A DNA stretch of 64,000 nucleotides from the IMG/VR virus record IMGVR_UViG_3300022932_000014, positions 1 to 64,000 of that record. One strand, given 5' to 3'. This document shows positions 19,436 through 28,405 of the stretch, piece by piece. This DNA is from a virus. Position numbers and translations under genes: made by a program. Within the stretch, counting starts at the first letter, position 1, and each line of letters opens with the position of its first letter. The notes under the pieces are model-generated. The model ran no database searches. It saw only the letters and a list, made by a program, of their open reading frames with translations, and had not been told where the DNA came from.

Positions 19436-20305
19436 TTAACCTCTGCCGAAATTATTGAATTTTCTAAATCTCTTATCTCTTCTTTGTTTTAACCCTTCGT
19501 CCCAATTTTCTCCTGTGATAGAATTAAACCTTACTTGTGCTAAAGCAGCTGTTTTATCTTTTTGTGACTCCCCTTTGTAAAACTGTAATTTAGTTAGTAC
19601 GTTAGCGTCATCGTCATTTGCCCAAACCAATTCAAATACTTTGGCTTTCCCTGATGAAATAAGATATTTATAAATATTTTTATTTGGGTCTTCGGGTAAA
19701 ATAATTTCTTCCTCTTCATCAACTAATAGTCCTTGATACCAGATACATATAAACCCATTTGAGAAATTTGTTTGTAAAGTATTATTTATAATATTTATAT
19801 GATAAGGTGATGATTTAACATATACATTTTCACATTTTAAATCTAATTTACTTTTATCAAATCCAGGAACTAATTTTAAAATAGTGTTATTTCCATAGTA
19901 AAAATTAGCTTTTAAATCTCTATTAAAAAAATAAGTTTTCTCTTCTACATACTTATAGTCTCCTTCTAATATTTTTGAACCGTTGTCCCAAATTTCAGAG
20001 GCTTCTTTTCTAACTCTATAAAAATAACTGTTTATTAATTCTGGCTCGTTGCAGTCTGCTTCTGGAACACATCCTATCGGACTTGTTTTTACAGCTTTAG
20101 TGAGCGAGAAAAAGTTATCAGGCAAAGTAGCTTGGCCGTTTTTAATTTGTAATACATGGGAATATACTTCCATGACATTACCGCCAAAACCTTTTAGCTC
20201 ATTTAATAAGAATAGTTTTAATGAGATGTCGTCAATCAATCCCATTTCATCATACATTTTTAAATCTGATGTTATGTCGGCCAGTACATTTTTTAATGTT
20301 GTCAT
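19436..20305 (-). CDS. Head-tail connector/ring protein (P22 gp4-like type), 289 aa
   Basis: The protein starts with a helical segment (about 1-45). A loop with LPDNFFSLTKAVK (about 57-70) follows, then alternating beta strands and a helical C-terminus ending in basic residues (KQRRDKRFRKFNNF). This layout, and its position between the muzzle gene and the IHF-like gene, matches the ring or tail-tubular proteins that build the crAss tail barrel. The 4-base overlap with the IHF-like gene indicates translational coupling. It resembles the proteins at 20891-21556 and 36909-37574 in architecture, though not closely in sequence. Which ring position it occupies cannot be said from the sequence. Confidence 0.65.
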   Translation of the reverse strand: MTTLKNVLADITSDLKMYDEMGLIDDISLKLFLLNELKGFGGNVMEVYSHVLQIKNGQATLPDNFFSLTKAVKTSPIGCVPEADCNEPELINSYFYRVRKEASEIWDNGSKILEGDYKYVEEKTYFFNRDLKANFYYGNNTILKLVPGFDKSKLDLKCENVYVKSSPYHINIINNTLQTNFSNGFICIWYQGLLVDEEEEIILPEDPNKNIYKYLISSGKAKVFELVWANDDDANVLTKLQFYKGESQKDKTAALAQVRFNSITGENWDEGLKQRRDKRFRKFNNFGRG

Positions 20306-20898
20306 TTCAATATTGGGGGATCAATTTTAGAATTTTCTCGGCCATATAAATTATTCAATAACATAAATGACATTCTATATTTTTTACTTTTTTTTCTAAG
20401 TCTGTATTTCAAACTATTGATTAGTCGTTGATCAAAAGCTTTATCCATTGTCCATTGTTGCATGGAACTATCTTTTCTTATCGGCATAAAAACTGGACTA
20501 TACATGCAACCCATAGTTTGTAAATACTTTCCTTTAACTAAATAGCCATCAATATAGAAATTTCTTATTTTTCTTTCAGGGTGGCGCATCATACAGAAAT
20601 ATCCAAAACCTTCTATAAATACACCTGCTTCATTTTCTAACATACGTTTCTTAATTTCTTTAAGGCATTCTCGCATTAGAAAGAATAATTTTTGTTTAGC
20701 TATCCGTTTTTTATACTTTGTCTTTTGTCTGTAAAACTTATGTGCTCGAGGAGAAAATATTAATTCGGACTTTAAAAATTTAGTACTTTCTTCATATAAA
20801 GGTTCGGGAAGCTGTTTTGTAGGTGGTATTTGTTTTTTATGATTAGTACATCTAAACACCCTTTTTACAGCATCTCTTTTTAAATATTTCTTAGCCAT
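20302..20898 (-). CDS. IHF/HU-like protein of the crAss structural block
   Basis: Residues about 68-112 carry an HU/IHF-type pattern: a helix (LFFLMRECLKEIKKRM), then GVFIEGFGYF, then a basic arm. crAss-like phages typically encode IHF-like proteins next to tail genes, so location and motif agree. The rest of the 198 residues is strongly basic (many K/R, several Cys) and lies outside the HU fold. The gene overlaps the upstream ring gene by 8 bases and the downstream ring gene by 4 bases, so the three form a tight translational unit. It could bind DNA in the virion or have become a structural tail component; the sequence does not decide between these. Confidence 0.7.
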   Translation of the reverse strand: MAKKYLKRDAVKRVFRCTNHKKQIPPTKQLPEPLYEESTKFLKSELIFSPRAHKFYRQKTKYKKRIAKQKLFFLMRECLKEIKKRMLENEAGVFIEGFGYFCMMRHPERKIRNFYIDGYLVKGKYLQTMGCMYSPVFMPIRKDSSMQQWTMDKAFDQRLINSLKYRLRKKSKKYRMSFMLLNNLYGRENSKIDPPILK

Positions 20899-21556
20899 TA
20901 GGATTTAAATTCGGATTTGTATCTTCTTGAATTTGCTTAGTTAAAGATAACTGTTTTAATGTTTCCTGGACTACAACTTCTTCTAATTTATTAGGACAGA
21001 CAAATTCAAAATCCCAAACAGAATCACATTTATTTTTACTGCATTCAGATATTTGCTCTAACTCATATAAGTCCTGAGAAATTAAATATAAGTTTCCCGT
21101 ATAAAATTCATAATCTGGGATGTAAATATAATTGTCTTTGATGTAAAAATACTTTTTATTTGTTTTTCCCGTTCTTTCCTTATTTTTTCGGTATTGTGTG
21201 GCTGTTATAGGATCAAATGCATAACTTCCGTCTATACTTGTAACTTCTTTTAAGGTGTGTCCATATTTTGACCAAATAAGTTCTGGAATCTTTTTCTTAC
21301 TTCTCATTAAAGTCTTGCAAGTTTTAAATTCCACTATTGGGCAATCTATAATGTCAATGTTTTTAAATTCCGTACAAGGTATTTCTTTATATATATTAGC
21401 TTCTCTGTATAAACTTTTATCATTTAATTTCTGACTAATATAAAATTTTGCTTTGCTCTCTAAAGTAGATAATACAAGCCTCCTACTAATTCTACTATCT
21501 TTGGAATCAGCTTTTAGTGTGTCTAATACAATAGATGTTATTTCTAAGTTTGTCAT
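20891..21556 (-). CDS. Ring/connector-type structural protein, 221 aa
   Basis: An N-terminal helical region (LEITSIVLDTLKADSKDS) leads into a beta-rich middle and a C-terminal helix (LEEVVVQETLKQLSLTK). This is the architecture of small crAss tail ring proteins. It is the first gene after a terminator and has a full extended late promoter (21561-21606). Only four bases separate the -7 element from the ATG, so the mRNA is probably leaderless. The IHF-like and second ring genes follow with short overlaps. The assignment to the ring group rests on position and fold-like layout, not on a specific motif. Confidence 0.6.
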   Translation of the reverse strand: MTNLEITSIVLDTLKADSKDSRISRRLVLSTLESKAKFYISQKLNDKSLYREANIYKEIPCTEFKNIDIIDCPIVEFKTCKTLMRSKKKIPELIWSKYGHTLKEVTSIDGSYAFDPITATQYRKNKERTGKTNKKYFYIKDNYIYIPDYEFYTGNLYLISQDLYELEQISECSKNKCDSVWDFEFVCPNKLEEVVVQETLKQLSLTKQIQEDTNPNLNPNG

Positions 21557-21560
21557 GTTG

Positions 21561-21606
21561 CAAATTTAGTGATATTTAATTACTTTAACAAATTACTTAA
21601 TTTTAA
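21561..21606 (-). promoter_or_regulatory. Extended late promoter for the ring/IHF/muzzle operon
   Basis: On the minus strand, TTAAAATTAAGTAATTTG (21589-21606) is followed by exactly 20 bases and TAAATTTG (21561-21568). The -33/-7 pair is the Bacteroidota form. The upstream AT element is shared with the promoters at 38576, 43224 and 46143 and with the rightward one at 53358. Confidence 0.85.
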
Positions 21607-21607
21607 A

Positions 21608-21634
21608 CAAAAAGGAGAGCATTTCTACTCTCCT
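21608..21634 (-). terminator. Rho-independent terminator after the fibre block
   Basis: On the minus strand a 7-bp stem AGGAGAG/CTCTCCT (21613-21619 with 21628-21634) encloses an 8-base loop and is followed by a T tract. It lies between the stop at 21668 and the next promoter, so it ends the tail-fibre transcript. Confidence 0.8.
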
Positions 21635-21667
21635 CGTTGAATATAGGATGACCAAAAACCTATATTT

Positions 21668-22252
21668 TTAACAAACTTCATTCGTATGTATCCTATTGAA
21701 AGTATTTGTAAATAATATATTTGATGTAGCTAAATCAGTTACTTTTATAAATATAGAACTTGTGAAACCTACTCCTGCTTTTGCATTCATACCAAATATA
21801 TAAGTGGTATCAGTAGATATATTAACTGTAGTGTCTGTATCAATTCCTGTCTGACCAGGTAAAACGGGTAGTCCTATGACAGGGATATAAGTAGCAACAC
21901 TTAAAAAATTAGATGTTATCTCTACGGTTACTGTGGCCTCTGGTAGTATTCTGATTGTAAATATTCCATCACAATTATCCTGCACTATTGTTATTTTTTT
22001 AATTGTATCAGGTATGCAAAGACCGTTATTAGTTATAGATGTATCAACTGTCTTTACTATACTGTTCTCTATTGCGCAAAATGTTTCACTTGTCATTCCA
22101 TCAACTCCCCCGACACTGCTATTTACTAATATTGATGTACAATCTAAATAGCTATAAGCTTGAGATAAAGGGTCTGACGAACTAACTGTATAATTTATAC
22201 AATTTGTTGATTGTGTTTCTGTCTTAAATATTAATTTTTTTATGTTGTTCAT
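21668..22252 (-). CDS. Beta-rich tail-associated protein, 194 aa
   Basis: This is the last gene of the fibre block before a terminator. The protein is Thr/Ile/Val-rich with regular strands and few charges, and it contains several Cys (for example near residues 18, 39, 60 and 78). This composition is typical of fibre tips and adhesin-like decorations. It starts 4 bases after the stop of the 446-residue fibre gene. No recognised domain is visible. A fibre accessory or receptor-contact protein is plausible from context. Confidence 0.55.
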   Translation of the reverse strand: MNNIKKLIFKTETQSTNCINYTVSSSDPLSQAYSYLDCTSILVNSSVGGVDGMTSETFCAIENSIVKTVDTSITNNGLCIPDTIKKITIVQDNCDGIFTIRILPEATVTVEITSNFLSVATYIPVIGLPVLPGQTGIDTDTTVNISTDTTYIFGMNAKAGVGFTSSIFIKVTDLATSNILFTNTFNRIHTNEVC

Positions 22253-22255
22253 ATC

Positions 22256-23596
22256 TTAGGCTTTAGTGTCAGCAATCAGGTCAAAAGAGTTACTTGTACC
22301 TATTTGTTCTAATCCTACAGCATATCCTTGACCTTTAATCTTTAACCCTATAGGATTAGTTATGGTTGTACCTGAGCCTACAAATGTTACATCAGCTGTT
22401 CCTTTTTGAGTAAATCCTGCGAAGAAGTTTTCTGGTAATCCTGATGGAACTGTAATTGTAATTGGGGTTGCTCCATTATTAATTTTAATGCTATAATTGT
22501 TATCTGCCTCCAATAAAGTGTAGTTTGTAGTTATTGCTTTTTGTAAATTAACTGTTTCTACAGTATAGGGTGTTGCAATAGTTCCGTTTCCTGTTACTAC
22601 TGTAGTTATTCCACTATTTAATTTGGTTTCAGATCCATCTTGTGTATTACTTATTACAAATGGTGATCCTGATGTACCTGCGCCTGTTACTGAGATGTTT
22701 GTCCCTGCATTTATTACTGTAGAGGCTCCTGTGGCAGTTGAATTAATTATGTAAGGAGTCGCCGTAGTTCCGTTTCCTGTTATAGTTACATTAGTGCCTG
22801 CACTAACTTTGGTTTCACTCCCATCAACTATTGGTATTTGGTCTACAGTTGCTAGTACTCTTGTTCCTGACCCCGATCCATTTGGAAATAATAAATTGAC
22901 ATCATTATATAGAGGAGTTTCAAATCTTACTTTAATTTTTTTATTATTAACAAAATCAACTTGTTGCCTTAGTTCTATTATTCCGCCTGAAATAGACATA
23001 ACTCCAATATCAAAAATACCGTCGTGGCCATAATTACCACTTAAAGTTGTAACATTTCCACCTATACTGAAATTACCTGATTGTATGTTAGCTCCAGGAT
23101 TTTCTATAATTTGTGCAAGAAATTGAGTAGGTGTCAGGTTGTACTCGGCTGTACTTCCTTGAGTAGCAGTATTACCCGTATCCAATACACTTTGCAAATC
23201 TTGTAATTCAGGCACAGAAACAGATAACTGTATTTCATTAGTACTTGGGGTAATTACAATTGATCCGTCTGATGTTATTGTTTTCAGTTCTTTTCGTCCG
23301 ATTCCATCAACTCCTTTGTATATTTGAGCACCTGACCCTACATTCACTAAATTAATAGACGCAATTAGTTCTGCAATAGCTGTACAAATATATTCATCAA
23401 GTTGTTGTACGGCCTCTGTAAAAACCGTTCCTGCTGAGACACCTGAGCATTCTAAATCTTGTGCCAAAACAATGCAATCTGTGGAAAGATCTGCAACTGG
23501 GCATGTACAGGGTTCTGGAGGACATAGTGGATTACAAAGACTGAATTGAGGTTCTGGTTGACAACCACAATTATTTTGTTGGCAATTAGTGCACAT
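22256..23596 (-). CDS. Cys-rich adaptor plus tail-fibre protein, 446 aa
   Basis: The first 35 residues contain about nine Cys in paired spacing (CTNCQQNNCGC, CNPLCPPEPCTC). An adaptor segment follows (DLSTDCIVLAQDLECSGVSAGT to LDEYICTAIAEL) of a type that recurs in fibre proteins of Bacteroidota phages and probably docks the fibre to the tail. The middle has repeated GNGTTATPY-like strands (about 255-345), typical of trimeric fibres. The C-terminus is a compact beta domain. The protein at 23609-23854 carries the same adaptor with little else. The role is recognised from the adaptor and repeats; the receptor is unknown. Confidence 0.7.
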   Translation of the reverse strand: MCTNCQQNNCGCQPEPQFSLCNPLCPPEPCTCPVADLSTDCIVLAQDLECSGVSAGTVFTEAVQQLDEYICTAIAELIASINLVNVGSGAQIYKGVDGIGRKELKTITSDGSIVITPSTNEIQLSVSVPELQDLQSVLDTGNTATQGSTAEYNLTPTQFLAQIIENPGANIQSGNFSIGGNVTTLSGNYGHDGIFDIGVMSISGGIIELRQQVDFVNNKKIKVRFETPLYNDVNLLFPNGSGSGTRVLATVDQIPIVDGSETKVSAGTNVTITGNGTTATPYIINSTATGASTVINAGTNISVTGAGTSGSPFVISNTQDGSETKLNSGITTVVTGNGTIATPYTVETVNLQKAITTNYTLLEADNNYSIKINNGATPITITVPSGLPENFFAGFTQKGTADVTFVGSGTTITNPIGLKIKGQGYAVGLEQIGTSNSFDLIADTKA

Positions 23597-23608
23597 AAAT
23601 TATTATTG

Positions 23609-23854
23609 TTATGCGTTCTCTAACGCGGTTATTCTTGTTTCAAAGTTTGCTCCTTGAGCTTCTAAAACTAATATTCTATTTCTTGCGTCTACTAATGAAA
23701 GTAAATAAGCATTTAAAACTGTTGTTATTGTTGAATTAGGTGGTAAATTTAAGTAAGTGATTGCAGTTTCTAACACTACACAGTTTGCGCTTACTTGTTC
23801 TCCATGACATTCATCTTCTATTATTACAGGTATTATTGACTCTTGACAGCTCAT
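23609..23854 (-). CDS. Short Cys/coiled-coil tail adaptor protein, 81 aa
   Basis: This is a small protein with Cys at 3, 16 and 24, then a short helical adaptor (AITYLNLPPNSTITTVLNAY) and a C-terminal heptad-like coil ending RITALENA. It corresponds to the adaptor part of the 446-residue fibre and probably trimerises. It sits 12 bases upstream of that fibre gene. A linker or chaperone role in fibre attachment is inferred. Confidence 0.6.
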   Translation of the reverse strand: MSCQESIIPVIIEDECHGEQVSANCVVLETAITYLNLPPNSTITTVLNAYLLSLVDARNRILVLEAQGANFETRITALENA

Positions 23855-23863
23855 ATTTTTAAA

Positions 23864-24313
23864 TTATCCATTATTTATGCAAATTTTTTCTGCTACTACT
23901 TTCATCCAATCTCCTAATGTTAAAATAGAATTATCACAAGGATCTACTAGACATCCTATTACATCTAAACAATCTCCAATTGGTTTTGAACAAATAGCTT
24001 CTGTTTCTAATTCTGTAACTCTATTTTTTAAGTCGCATATCTCAGCTTCAAATTTAAGTAGTGCATTTTTTACAATTATTTTTCCTTCTGTTGTTACATA
24101 CTCCAGACAAGATTCTCCTAATTCTGATAAGTCAATTTCATTTTTTATTTCCCCTACTTGATTGTACAAATCCTGTGTTACTTGTTCTTGATCTAGACAT
24201 AATTCTTCTGCTAATTCTGACTGTGAGTTTGGTGTCCCCTCAAAATCTACGCATGCTGAATAGCTTCTGGTTCCGCAGGTATTACTTACTTTATTACCGC
24301 AATTTTTTGCCAT
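23864..24313 (-). CDS. Cys-rich coiled-coil tail adaptor protein, 149 aa
   Basis: I place the start at the ATG at 24313 (MAKNCGNKVSNTCG), two bases after the stop of the preceding fibre. The longer open frame upstream lies inside that gene. The sequence has Cys-rich ends and a central coil (LLKFEAEICDLKNRVTELE) followed by a CLDVIGCLVDPCDNS region. It belongs with the two neighbouring Cys-adaptor proteins and probably forms part of the fibre attachment site. Confidence 0.6.
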   Translation of the reverse strand: MAKNCGNKVSNTCGTRSYSACVDFEGTPNSQSELAEELCLDQEQVTQDLYNQVGEIKNEIDLSELGESCLEYVTTEGKIIVKNALLKFEAEICDLKNRVTELETEAICSKPIGDCLDVIGCLVDPCDNSILTLGDWMKVVAEKICINNG

Positions 24314-24315
24314 TT

Positions 24316-25683
24316 TTAATATATTTCTGTACCTGTTATGTACGTTACTGATGCTGTTCCTGTTGTTGCTGTTCTTAATCTCACTAAAGCATTTGCTGGT
24401 ATAATACCTACTAAAGTTCCTGTTTGACCATTTGTTAATTGTAAAGTCACTGTAATTCCTACTCCGCTTGAATTTCCATTTTGCGCTGGTAATAGCCAAG
24501 TACTACCTGCATTCGTTGAATATTCTAGATATGACATAGCTGATGATGTACCTATAAGTAAAGGATTTGTTACAGAACATGTCACTGAATATGAAACCAT
24601 TGCTTGCTTTGTAGTCGATATTGTAAAATTACTATTAAGCGTTCTTACAACTGGTGTATTTATTGTCGGCTCAACATAACCTATTGTAAAATTTGGATAA
24701 GTGCCTGTTATTGACATTCTATTACCAGCTGTTAATGTTACTGTTTGATCTGGTGATAAGTTTGTTATTATATTGCTAGTTATATTTATTCCAGATCCTG
24801 CTGTATAATTATTGTTGATTATTAAATCTCCTGAGCCTAAAAGTGTATTACCATTTAGTGTTTTAATATTTGTGCCACTTACTAAAGTGTTTTGTTTGGT
24901 ATTTAATGCTGTTTGTGTGGCTGTACTTATTGGTTTATTTAAATCAGAAATATTATCTATATTACCTAACCCTATATCTGATTTTGTAAGAGATATATTG
25001 GAAGTAAGTGCAACTCCATTTATTGTTCTACTGTCTGTTATAGGTGTATAACCTAATGCTAATGTCACTTGACCTGAAGTTATTCCAGTTAAGAAACTAC
25101 TTGGATTTCCTGTTAAAGGGTAAGCATCTGTGATACCATATCCTGATATTGTTGTTGGCTTTCCTGTCAAACTACTAAAAGATTGAGCAGGTATACTTGT
25201 CAAGTATCCACTGTTATTTGTCCATTGTGATATATTACCACTCTTATTTGTAAGCGTGTTTGTAGATGTTGCTGTTATATACCCGCTTCCATTAATAAGT
25301 TGATTATTATCCGTAGGGATCGTAGGTTTATTCAATATCTGTGATACTCCACTAACAGAACTCCAATCTGAATTAGCCTGACTGGCAGGTATTGCAGGGA
25401 ATGTAGATAATGTGCCATCTCCTCTTATATATTGTGTTATAGATCCTGTTGGTGTTGTATACTTTGTATCTAGAGATGTTTGTAGGTTACTAATTTGGTT
25501 TATAGGTAGAATTAAATGTGAAACATCCGTCTTTTGCCAATAATTGTTTCCAGGTTGAACAAATACAAAATTAGGGGGTGATATTAAAGCATCAACATTT
25601 AATACTGGTAGTATTTCCGAAGATTTTTGACAATAGATATTTCCAGCAATTAGAAATAGTAAAAAAGACAAATTTTTTTTCAT
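24316..25683 (-). CDS. Tail-fibre protein with an N-terminal secretion signal, 455 aa
   Basis: The body has fibre-type repeats: GYGITDAYPLTGNPSSFLTG, then SDIGLGNIDN and TLNGNTLLGSGDL, motifs common in phage fibres. A C-terminal globular domain (about 340-455) resembles receptor-binding tips. The N-terminus is odd. MKKNLSFLLFLIAGNIYCQ is a basic n-region, a hydrophobic core, and a cut site before Gln like those of flavobacterial exported proteins. A signal peptide is not expected on a virion fibre. Either the fibre has captured a host-like exported N-terminus or the product is really secreted. It is co-transcribed with the neighbouring fibre genes. Confidence 0.7.
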   Translation of the reverse strand: MKKNLSFLLFLIAGNIYCQKSSEILPVLNVDALISPPNFVFVQPGNNYWQKTDVSHLILPINQISNLQTSLDTKYTTPTGSITQYIRGDGTLSTFPAIPASQANSDWSSVSGVSQILNKPTIPTDNNQLINGSGYITATSTNTLTNKSGNISQWTNNSGYLTSIPAQSFSSLTGKPTTISGYGITDAYPLTGNPSSFLTGITSGQVTLALGYTPITDSRTINGVALTSNISLTKSDIGLGNIDNISDLNKPISTATQTALNTKQNTLVSGTNIKTLNGNTLLGSGDLIINNNYTAGSGINITSNIITNLSPDQTVTLTAGNRMSITGTYPNFTIGYVEPTINTPVVRTLNSNFTISTTKQAMVSYSVTCSVTNPLLIGTSSAMSYLEYSTNAGSTWLLPAQNGNSSGVGITVTLQLTNGQTGTLVGIIPANALVRLRTATTGTASVTYITGTEIY

Positions 25684-25699
25684 TTATATTTATTAGTTA

Positions 25700-28393
25700 T
25701 TATATTACAATCCACTTTGAACCATTACTGTATAATTCTACATTTGAACCCATCAATAGACTATAGGTGTTTACTAGAGGTAATCCTCCGTTATATATTA
25801 CATTCAGTCCTCCATTTGAATTAACTATAACTGTTCCAGACCCTGTGTTATATAAAGCTACTTTTTTAGTAGTGTTTCCAATTGGATTAGGTAATGTCCA
25901 TGTAGCTGTACTACCTTCAAATACATAGTAATTAACTGCTGAATCTGAAGTGAGCGTTAAAGTTGAAGAAGATGTATTTGTGTTAGATATTAGCACCTGT
26001 GCTGATAAGTTACCGCTTGCATCTGCTACAACTGTTCCTGTTCCTGCTAAATTAGGTATTGTTACAGCCCCCGTGGATTTATTTATGGTAAATCTTTCTG
26101 TCCCTCCTGTTTTTATGTTAAAGGTGGTTGCATCGAGCCAAATCTGATTGTCAAAATTGTTTCCAAAATCTATCGTCGGGGTTGATCCATTAATACGCAT
26201 CCCGTCTTTTAAGTCTAAAATCCTGTTTGGAGAAGCCGTTGCTAAACCTAACCTTTTATTCGTGTTGTCCCAAATAAAATTTACGTCTGCTGATTGATCG
26301 CTACCACTAATCCAAAAAGGCACATAACCCGATGTTCCTGTTCCTGTTACCGGATCTGTTAAAATATCTTGTTTCCCATTAAGTCCATCTGTTACAAACT
26401 CCGTTGTAGCAACACCCACAGTAGACGTGCCGCTTGGAAGGGTTATAGCTGTTGGATATTTAATATAGTCTCTGTCGAAAAACGTTAGCGCATCATCTAA
26501 TATAAAATGACTCGGGTCTCCATGCTCCCCTATACAAACAACAACCTGAGTTATTAAAGCGTAGGGGTCCATTCTTGTGTTAAATAGCAAACTGTTATCG
26601 TCAATATCTACAACGGTATCCTCAGGACTTGCGGTCATTCGGTACTTAATTTTAGGAAAATCAGTAGCAAGTTTTAAATTAGGATCGTGACCCGCCGTGG
26701 CCGTATCATAATCCGCAGGATTAGAGAAACCGTAAGCCGTTTGTATAGCTCCAGCAAATCCTATATCGTACTGTGCTCTTAAGTTAGTAGCGGGATATAT
26801 TCCGTACCACGCATCAATATTATGTGAGGTAGAACTCATTAAATTTAATGATACTATACCGCCCATGCTTTGACCTATAAGTATTATTTTAGTTATATTG
26901 TACTCACTTTGAAGATATGTTATTAAAGCGTCATAAGCATCAATTCCGGCTTGATTTCCCCAACTGTCTCCCGCTCCATTAGAAGAAGCCACCATATAAC
27001 CTGCTTGGATAAATTGATCTGTTATTCTTTTTTGGTCTGGGTCAACAAAAGGGTCGTTTTGGTTTCCGCTTGCCCCGTGAAAATAGACCATCAAAGGGAA
27101 TCCCCTGTTTCCGTTTTCACCTTTTCTGAAAGCTATTCTAGTGTTTTGACCTCCGATAACTGGTGTTAATGTTTCTACTTCCCAAAGTTTGTCATATAAC
27201 AAATCACTCTTCGTTTTTACGTAATTGTTGTACAAATTCAAAGCCGTTACTTTTTTAGGAGCAGAAGAAGCCGACCCATCAGAAATTGCAAAGGTGTCTA
27301 TATCAGTAATAGTTCCTTTATTTGGCAAAGCAGTTATTTGTGCTCCTAAATCGCCTAAGAAATTACTTTCTACTGACCATTGATTACCAACAGGATCATA
27401 AATAAAATTCCATGTATCATAAGATTTTGCGCTTGTTGGCACTTTGTCAATTACAGCGCCTGCATTAATAGTTAAATTTGTAACTGACGCGTTAAATGCA
27501 ATCGTGACTTTTTTAGCCTCTGTTAGTGTTGGAAGTGTTACTGTGTAGTTCGCCACTAATCCCCCTTCAACCAATAAGGCATCTTCATCCGCAGTAATTA
27601 TTCTGCTACCTCCATTTGTTGCTGTTACGTAGCCCCATGTTAAAAGAATCGGCAATTGATCTTTTAATATCTTACCATTTACATCTAATCCTGCATATCC
27701 GTTTGCTATATTTTTTTCTACCTTATTTTCTTTTGCATCCAAAGAACTTTGTAAATTAACTACTGTTGAAATAGCTTGTGTGCCTGTATGATTAACTCTG
27801 TTTCTATTATTTGTATCCCTAGTATTTAATTGAGAAGTATTTTCAAATCCAACATTATTTACAAACTCTGTTAAGTTTATATTATCTGCTAACTCAGTTG
27901 GTGTTATTGAATTAGGTTTAACACTTGCAGATATACTCGGTATAGCATCGTTGTAATTAAAATCTATTGTTGTTGTGTCTGTTAAAGTATTCCCTACAGC
28001 ATCTTGTGCTTGCTCATCTGTGTAGTTGTTTACATCCCCAACAAACAGAAAATTCCCATCAACCAATTGATTATTAAATTGTACTTTTGTACTTGGTAAA
28101 TCTTCTGGTTGAACTGCGGAATTAATTGTATCGAGTATATCTGATTGAATACTGATTTTTACATCTGTTGTTCCTATAATTGAAATAGTTCCGTCTGTAT
28201 TAAAAACTGTCTGTACCCCTGGGTTTGTTATACTACCATCGTCTTTTAAAGGATAAGGTATTCCATTTACATCTGTTATATATGTGGAAATAGCTGAATC
28301 TCCATCTGCTTTTATATATAATATAGCATTCGGTATAGGCTTATTAGGTAAGGCTTTTAATTTATAATTTTTTACTTCTATCCCTGTACTCAT
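25700..28393 (-). CDS. Tail fibre with embedded alpha/beta-hydrolase (esterase/deacetylase-like) domain, 897 aa
   Basis: The first 400 residues are fibre-like repeats with a beta-strand linker. About 420-640 is an alpha/beta hydrolase. It has the oxyanion segment MVYFHGASG (near 436-444), the nucleophile elbow GQSMGG (near 505-510), a candidate Asp in SPEDTVVD (near 588) and a candidate His in GEHGDPSHF (near 622-630). The layout is like PHB-depolymerase/feruloyl-esterase-type hydrolases. The C-terminal 250 residues return to fibre sequence (NKRLGLATASPNRILDLKDG). The domain probably removes esters or acetyl groups from surface glycans. The DNA encoding it (about 26400-27300) looks less AT-rich than its surroundings, which suggests recent acquisition. 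Confidence 0.8.
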   Translation of the reverse strand: MSTGIEVKNYKLKALPNKPIPNAILYIKADGDSAISTYITDVNGIPYPLKDDGSITNPGVQTVFNTDGTISIIGTTDVKISIQSDILDTINSAVQPEDLPSTKVQFNNQLVDGNFLFVGDVNNYTDEQAQDAVGNTLTDTTTIDFNYNDAIPSISASVKPNSITPTELADNINLTEFVNNVGFENTSQLNTRDTNNRNRVNHTGTQAISTVVNLQSSLDAKENKVEKNIANGYAGLDVNGKILKDQLPILLTWGYVTATNGGSRIITADEDALLVEGGLVANYTVTLPTLTEAKKVTIAFNASVTNLTINAGAVIDKVPTSAKSYDTWNFIYDPVGNQWSVESNFLGDLGAQITALPNKGTITDIDTFAISDGSASSAPKKVTALNLYNNYVKTKSDLLYDKLWEVETLTPVIGGQNTRIAFRKGENGNRGFPLMVYFHGASGNQNDPFVDPDQKRITDQFIQAGYMVASSNGAGDSWGNQAGIDAYDALITYLQSEYNITKIILIGQSMGGIVSLNLMSSTSHNIDAWYGIYPATNLRAQYDIGFAGAIQTAYGFSNPADYDTATAGHDPNLKLATDFPKIKYRMTASPEDTVVDIDDNSLLFNTRMDPYALITQVVVCIGEHGDPSHFILDDALTFFDRDYIKYPTAITLPSGTSTVGVATTEFVTDGLNGKQDILTDPVTGTGTSGYVPFWISGSDQSADVNFIWDNTNKRLGLATASPNRILDLKDGMRINGSTPTIDFGNNFDNQIWLDATTFNIKTGGTERFTINKSTGAVTIPNLAGTGTVVADASGNLSAQVLISNTNTSSSTLTLTSDSAVNYYVFEGSTATWTLPNPIGNTTKKVALYNTGSGTVIVNSNGGLNVIYNGGLPLVNTYSLLMGSNVELYSNGSKWIVI

Positions 28394-28405
28394 TTTGTTT
28401 TTTAT

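Noticed and set aside
23864-24499. Longer version of the Cys-rich adaptor gene starting at 24499
   Set aside because: The first 62 codons would lie inside the upstream fibre gene; the ATG at 24313 directly after its stop is better.
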